From contig JAFAEM010000006.1 in the NCBI GenBank assembly GCA_023424015.1, forward strand, positions 310,001 to 374,000: a stretch of DNA of 64,000 nucleotides. The letters are read 5' to 3'. Below the pieces are notes generated by a model. It made no database searches. It saw only the letters and a list, made by a program, of their open reading frames with translations, and had not been told where the DNA came from. Origin of the DNA: Bacteroidota bacterium. GTDB taxonomy: Bacteria; Bacteroidota; Bacteroidia; Chitinophagales; Chitinophagaceae. The translations under genes were made by a program, and so were the position numbers. Of this stretch, positions 61,094 through 64,000 are shown in pieces. The stretch's first letter is position 1; each line of letters starts with the position of its first letter.

Positions 61094-63214
61094 TCAAGCC
61101 CTGTTTATCAGCGACAAAACACCTGTTACCGACCCCACAGGCCGGGCGCAGGTAAAATTTTTACATACATAAATTGCTGGCCGGGAATAAGCGATTTTTT
61201 GAGCCAGTAAAGCAAATTCCTCATTTTCAGCTTCAGACACCATCAGCACCCGGTGCGGAAGGTATTCTGCAAGCAGTTCGCGGTGGATTCCGGCCACCCC
61301 CTCCGTCCCCAAAATCGCGATTTCGGCCGTGCCGGTTGCCATCTCCAAAAGCAGGCAATTCCACCCCCCAAACGAACCTGGATACCGGGTGATGGCATTT
61401 ATGAGTGATTTTACCTGGTCCAGGGCCCGGTTCTTCCAGTCCGGGCGGTCAAAATAAATGGACAATGTGTATAAGTTTGAGGCCATCATGCTGTTTCCTG
61501 ATGGCAGCGCACTGTCATACAATTCCTTTTTTCTTACAATCACATCCTGCTGGCCCTCGGGCGTGTAATAGAAAAAGCCTGTTTCCGGCTCGCTGAAATC
61601 CCGGATCACTCTCTCGGTAATTTCTTTCGCCTTTACCAGCCAGCTCGTATCTCCGGTTACTTCCTGCAACCCGATCAGGGCGCGGATCAAAAAAGCATAG
61701 TCGTCTAGGAATGCAGGGAATCTTGCCTTCCCGTTCTTCCAGGTGTGATGAAAAACACTGGGACTGTCCGCAGCAAACGCATGTAAAATGAACTGCATAT
61801 TATTAATCGCGAGTTGGCGATATTGCTCTTTACCGGTTGCAGCATAAGCCTGGGTATAACCGATGTTCATCAGCGCATTCCAACCGAGAATGATCTTATC
61901 ATCAAGTAGTGGCCGGGGACGCTGCGCTCTTCTCGCAAGTAATTTAGCTTTACCATCGTCAAGTAATTTCTTTAACCCGGGCACATCGATATTATGTGAA
62001 GCGGCAAAATCTTCCAGCGACTGCAATACCCGGGGAATATTTTTTGGTGATGGCGGACTTCCTTCTGTCCAGTTGCCATGCTCGCTAATATCATAGTAGG
62101 CACAAAACAGCGTTGCGTCATTGCCCAAAATTTCTTCTACCTCTTTTTTTTGCCACACATAAAACTTACCCTCTTCGCCTTCGCTATCGGCATCAAGCGC
62201 TGAATAAAATCCAAACCCGGGATGCATAAGTTCTCTTTCTACAAATGCAAGCGTATCAAAGATCACCTGGCTGTATTTTTCATTGCGGGTCAACTGAAAA
62301 GCTTCTGATAAAACCGATACCAGCAAGGCATTATCATATAGCATTTTTTCAAAATGCGGCACCAGCCATTCAGTGTCGGTAGAATAGCGTGCAAAGCCGC
62401 CGCCCACCTGGTCATAGATACCTCCATCGATCATTTTATCGAGTGACAACAATGCCTGCCGCAGACCAGCTTCTTTCTCATTTTTATCGTTGGTATTATC
62501 ATCCAAAATTGAATCTCTTTGAATATTTTTTGCATATTGGTGACGCAATAAGAACCGGATGGAAAATGTCTGTGGAAACTTCGGCGCTCTTCCAAAACCA
62601 CCCCATTCCTTATCCGCCGTCTTCATCAGGTTTTCCATAGCGGTGTGCACATTGGCGGGAGAAAAGACATCGCCTGCTGCACCAGGGTTCTGCAAGCCAA
62701 AAGAATTTGATTGCAGGAGATGCGCAGTCAGGTTTTCAGCCTGTGTGTCGATCTCTTCCCGTTTGTTGTAGAAAGCATCGCTAACCGCTTTCAATATTTC
62801 ATTCCACGATGCCCTGTTGTAAGCCCGCACCGGTGGAAAATAAGTACCACCATAGAATGGCTTTGCATCTGGTGTGAGAAAAACATTCAGCGGCCATCCC
62901 CCGCTGCCGGTCATCGCCTGTACCGCGTCCATATATATATGGTCAAGGTCGGGTCTTTCCTCCCGGTCTATTTTGATGTTGATGAAATGCTCGTTCATGA
63001 TCGCGGCAGTCGCCTCGTTCTCGAAACTCTCCCTTTCCATTACGTGACACCAGTGACAGGCGGCATAGCCGATACTTACAAGTATGGGTTTGTTTTCCTG
63101 TTTCGCTTTTAGCAGGGCCTCATCTCCCCAGGGATACCAGTCCACGGGGTTGTGGGCATGTTGCTGGAGGTACGGACTTGATTCATGAATAAGCCGGTTG
63201 ATAAATGGATGCAT
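61094..63214 (-). CDS. DUF255 thioredoxin-like / six-hairpin protein (YyaL type)
   Basis: The 706-residue protein matches the YyaL/SPATA20 family: an N-terminal thioredoxin-like DUF255 domain (RLIHESSPYLQQHAHNPVDW, then CHWCH at 53-57 and FINIKIDREERPD), followed by a large alpha/alpha-barrel (GGWPLNVFLTPDAKPFYGGT, GGIYDQVGGGFARYSTD, HFEKMLYDNALL) like N-acylglucosamine epimerases. Cytoplasmic; the function is unknown. The active-site CxxC of the thioredoxin fold is present. Monocistronic; the 224 bases upstream to hemD hold no further gene. Confidence 0.93.
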   Translation of the reverse strand: MHPFINRLIHESSPYLQQHAHNPVDWYPWGDEALLKAKQENKPILVSIGYAACHWCHVMERESFENEATAAIMNEHFINIKIDREERPDLDHIYMDAVQAMTGSGGWPLNVFLTPDAKPFYGGTYFPPVRAYNRASWNEILKAVSDAFYNKREEIDTQAENLTAHLLQSNSFGLQNPGAAGDVFSPANVHTAMENLMKTADKEWGGFGRAPKFPQTFSIRFLLRHQYAKNIQRDSILDDNTNDKNEKEAGLRQALLSLDKMIDGGIYDQVGGGFARYSTDTEWLVPHFEKMLYDNALLVSVLSEAFQLTRNEKYSQVIFDTLAFVERELMHPGFGFYSALDADSEGEEGKFYVWQKKEVEEILGNDATLFCAYYDISEHGNWTEGSPPSPKNIPRVLQSLEDFAASHNIDVPGLKKLLDDGKAKLLARRAQRPRPLLDDKIILGWNALMNIGYTQAYAATGKEQYRQLAINNMQFILHAFAADSPSVFHHTWKNGKARFPAFLDDYAFLIRALIGLQEVTGDTSWLVKAKEITERVIRDFSEPETGFFYYTPEGQQDVIVRKKELYDSALPSGNSMMASNLYTLSIYFDRPDWKNRALDQVKSLINAITRYPGSFGGWNCLLLEMATGTAEIAILGTEGVAGIHRELLAEYLPHRVLMVSEAENEEFALLAQKIAYSRPAIYVCKNFTCARPVGSVTGVLSLINRA

Positions 63215-63438
63215 GACGCAAAGTTCGGGGTAAATGCGTTGGTTGGGGAAAGCTATTCAAACGAACGGCGAAAAAGTAAAAAGGCTGTCTAAAAAGTATT
63301 TTTATTGCCGTTAGAAGGGATGCCGGTAAGAAAAGATCAACTGCAAAACAATGCTTCCCATCTTTTCGTCTTCCCGGGTATTTTATCTTTGAGCACTTTT
63401 GATGCAGCAAATTCTATAAGATAGTATCGCGATTTAAA

Positions 63439-64000
63439 TTATTTCTTCTTAACCGTATCCGCCAGAAACCTGTCAAGAGCTGCCACCATGCTGGGCGCCT
63501 GGGGTTGTGGGGCTTTGATCTCGAGCGTCAGGCCAGCTTCCTCAGCGGCTCTTGTAGTATTGCCACCAAAGGCACCGATCACGGTTCCGTTTTGTTTGTA
63601 TTTTGGCACGTTGTCGAACAGGCTTTTGATCCCGCTTGGCGTGAAAAAGCAGATCACATCAAAATGATGGCTGGCCAAAAACTCTTTTACATCATTGCTC
63701 TGGGTGCGATACATAAATGCCAGGGCAAATTCGCAGTTATTGGCCTTTAGCCAGTTTACGATCTCGTTGTCCTGCTGGTTCTCTGAGCATACGTAAAGGA
63801 ACTTCTCATTACCCTTATGCTTATTGATGACGTCAAACATACTTTTATTGGTGCCATCGGCGCCATAAAAGACTTTGCGTTTGCGGTAAAGAATAAATTT
63901 CTGGAGATAAAGAGCTACTGCTTCAGTGATACAGAAATACTTGGTATCCTGTGAAACGCTGACCTTCATTTCATCACATGTTCTGAAAAAGTGGTCGATC
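63439..64000 (-). CDS. hemD: Uroporphyrinogen-III synthase, 5' part beyond window
   Basis: The minus-strand frame is open through the right window edge (IDHFFRTCDEMKVSVSQDTK), so the 5' end of this gene lies outside. About 186 residues are present of the roughly 250 expected. The chain KYFCITEAVALYLQKFILYR, FDVICFFTPSGIKSLFDNVP and GAFGGNTTRAAEEAGLTLEI matches the Bacteroidota branch of HemD, which cyclises hydroxymethylbilane with inversion of ring D in haem synthesis. An internal ATG at 63969 is not the true start. Confidence 0.88.
   Translation of the reverse strand, partial: IDHFFRTCDEMKVSVSQDTKYFCITEAVALYLQKFILYRKRKVFYGADGTNKSMFDVINKHKGNEKFLYVCSENQQDNEIVNWLKANNCEFALAFMYRTQSNDVKEFLASHHFDVICFFTPSGIKSLFDNVPKYKQNGTVIGAFGGNTTRAAEEAGLTLEIKAPQPQAPSMVAALDRFLADTVKKK

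Noticed and set aside
63392..63399. TATCTTTG on the plus strand near hemD as a promoter
   Set aside because: Both flanking genes are on the minus strand, no -33 TTG lies at the right distance and no plausible plus-strand gene follows.
63215..63438. A gene between the DUF255 gene and hemD
   Set aside because: The only open frame here (63183-63410, minus) overlaps the DUF255 start, is rich in Phe/Pro/Gln and has no domain; only GAAAAGAT/ATCTTTTC arms about 24 bases apart were noticed.
1..64000. tRNA, rRNA, CRISPR arrays or riboswitches
   Set aside because: Reading the intergenic regions showed no cloverleaf-like segments with a GTTCGA loop, no regularly spaced repeats with unique spacers and no leader I could match to a riboswitch family. 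A covariance-model search would settle this.

Overview
The window looks like chromosomal DNA of a Bacteroidota member, most likely a Chitinophagia/Chitinophagaceae-type gliding bacterium. Support comes from a SusC/SusD pair, the gliding/type IX secretion genes gldK-gldL-gldM-gldN plus gldB, a DUF5686 outer-membrane protein, the MoxR/DUF58/BatA cluster, many short Cys-lipoproteins, and promoters of the Bacteroidota form TTG-N20-21-TAnnTTTG placed close to start codons. I saw no rRNA, tRNA, CRISPR array, phage or insertion sequence. No gene-free stretch exceeds 300 bases.

Layout. 0-6.3 kb: housekeeping genes (MazG-like pyrophosphohydrolase cut by the window edge, dtd, arfB, di-haem peroxidase, flippase, rpiA, MBL hydrolase), with a tiny secreted protein resembling a free-standing T9SS sorting domain. 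6.5-10.5 kb: an 1120-residue degenerate-peptidase/propeller/barrel fusion and an NTF2-like lipoprotein. 10.5-14.8 kb (minus strand): an envelope cluster of two uncharacterised membrane proteins, a winged-helix regulator, a lipid kinase, DUF1361 and CreD, with the same palindrome ACTTTG-N5-CAAAGT in front of two of its transcription units. 14.9-17.4 kb: a DUF5686 protein.

17.4-30.4 kb is the most coherent system: a DeoR-type regulator, glpD behind two matching palindromic operators, SusC/SusD, a Tat-type lipoprotein phosphoesterase, an SGNH hydrolase, a glycerophosphodiester phosphodiesterase, glpK and glpF, closed by a strong terminator. I read it as a TonB-dependent locus that captures glycerophosphodiesters or phospholipid fragments, strips them to glycerol and burns the glycerol.

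30.4-45.3 kb: small membrane and lipoproteins, an aminotransferase, gamma-carbonic anhydrase, rsgA, the MoxR-DUF58-BatD-like-BatA operon, nadE next to gldB, a desaturase, apaG and NADP-isocitrate dehydrogenase. Word-like intergenic repeats cluster here. 45.4-46.9 kb: a lone AAA ATPase/PD-(D/E)XK protein (COG1672/DUF234 type) preceded by a 21-bp perfect inverted repeat and further copies of TTACGGACA reaching its start codon. 47-55.8 kb: SUI1 factor, nadC, DUF4783, gpmI, a haem-binding protein, an ECF sigma factor followed by a membrane-spanning beta-barrel-like protein, a lipoprotein and uvrC. 56-61 kb: gldKLMN on the minus strand. 61-64 kb: a DUF255 thioredoxin-like protein and the 3' part of hemD, running off the window.
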